Source of the DNA: Enoplolaimus lenunculus
Taxonomy: Eukaryota > Nematoda > Enoplea > Enoplida > Thoracostomopsidae
Assembly: GCA_030248215.1 (NCBI GenBank)
Contig: JASANG010003900.1
Span: forward strand, 1 to 64,000
DNA: 64,000 nucleotides
Reading direction: 5' to 3'
Both the position numbers and the translations under genes were made by a program. Of the stretch, positions 63,838 to 64,000 are shown piece after piece (the stretch's first letter is position 1; every line of letters begins with the position of its first letter). Below the pieces are notes generated by a model. The model was not told the DNA's origin and searched no databases. It saw only the letters and a program-made list of their open reading frames with translations.

Positions 63838-64000
63838 CTCTGTAAATTCTAATGAGTTGATTAATCAATTCATCTTGCGAGTGTATTATTTCTGAATTAA
63901 TATCAGTAAACAGTAAATCATTCTGAATTGAGTTGATTCTCACTCTGAGTTGAACTGACTCTAGGTGAATTGATTAATAAACTCAAAATGAATTGAATCA
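63838..64000. mobile_element. Family C MITE running off the window
   Basis: CTCTGTAAATTCTAATGAG start; the second half lies outside. Confidence 0.7.

Overview
The window looks like AT-rich, intron-rich invertebrate DNA dominated by one enormous gene. It encodes an extracellular or membrane-linked protein built from EGF-like modules. I traced one continuous reading frame on the + strand through 38 exons from about 12,773 to 63,596. Both ends of the gene are open. Interstitial arrays of the hexamer TTAGGC, the telomere unit known from nematodes, occur throughout, so a nematode is my best guess. This is only an inference, because the arrays sit inside mobile elements and not at a visible chromosome end.

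Layout. From 1 to about 29,203 the sequence is a head-to-head inverted duplication centred near 12.7 kb. The right arm (about 12.7-29.2 kb) carries exons 1-10. The left arm (1-12.7 kb) carries the same exons on the minus strand. The outer 8.2 kb of the left arm matches the right arm closely; the few exon differences I found are mostly synonymous. The inner 4.5 kb is a shrunken, noisy version of 7.8 kb on the right, with deletions biased to particular bases. I suspect an assembly fold-back or haplotype misjoin, but a real palindrome cannot be excluded from sequence alone. From 29.2 kb on, the gene continues normally with exons 11-38.

The gene. Exons 1 and 2 encode about 1,100 residues of a Gly/Pro/Leu/Val repeat with a recurring 'G-x-P-x-L-V-P' core. 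Exons 3-36 encode EGF-like modules, many of the calcium-binding type with a D-I-N-E-C start and mostly one per exon. Exons 37-38 may form a follistatin-like (EGF plus Kazal-like) module. Almost every intron is phase 1, so whole exons can be duplicated or skipped without a frame shift. A few modules are split across introns.

The introns are packed with short inverted-repeat elements, at least ten families by eye. The most striking has GGCCCATGTA-type ends and a core made of TTAGGC arrays, with about 15 copies here plus a sister family with different ends. Another family duplicates TA on insertion. One minisatellite tandemly repeats the 5' splice site of exon 7. A young, broken BEL/Pao LTR element lies in the intron between exons 21 and 22. 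I saw no rRNA or tRNA gene and no CRISPR array.
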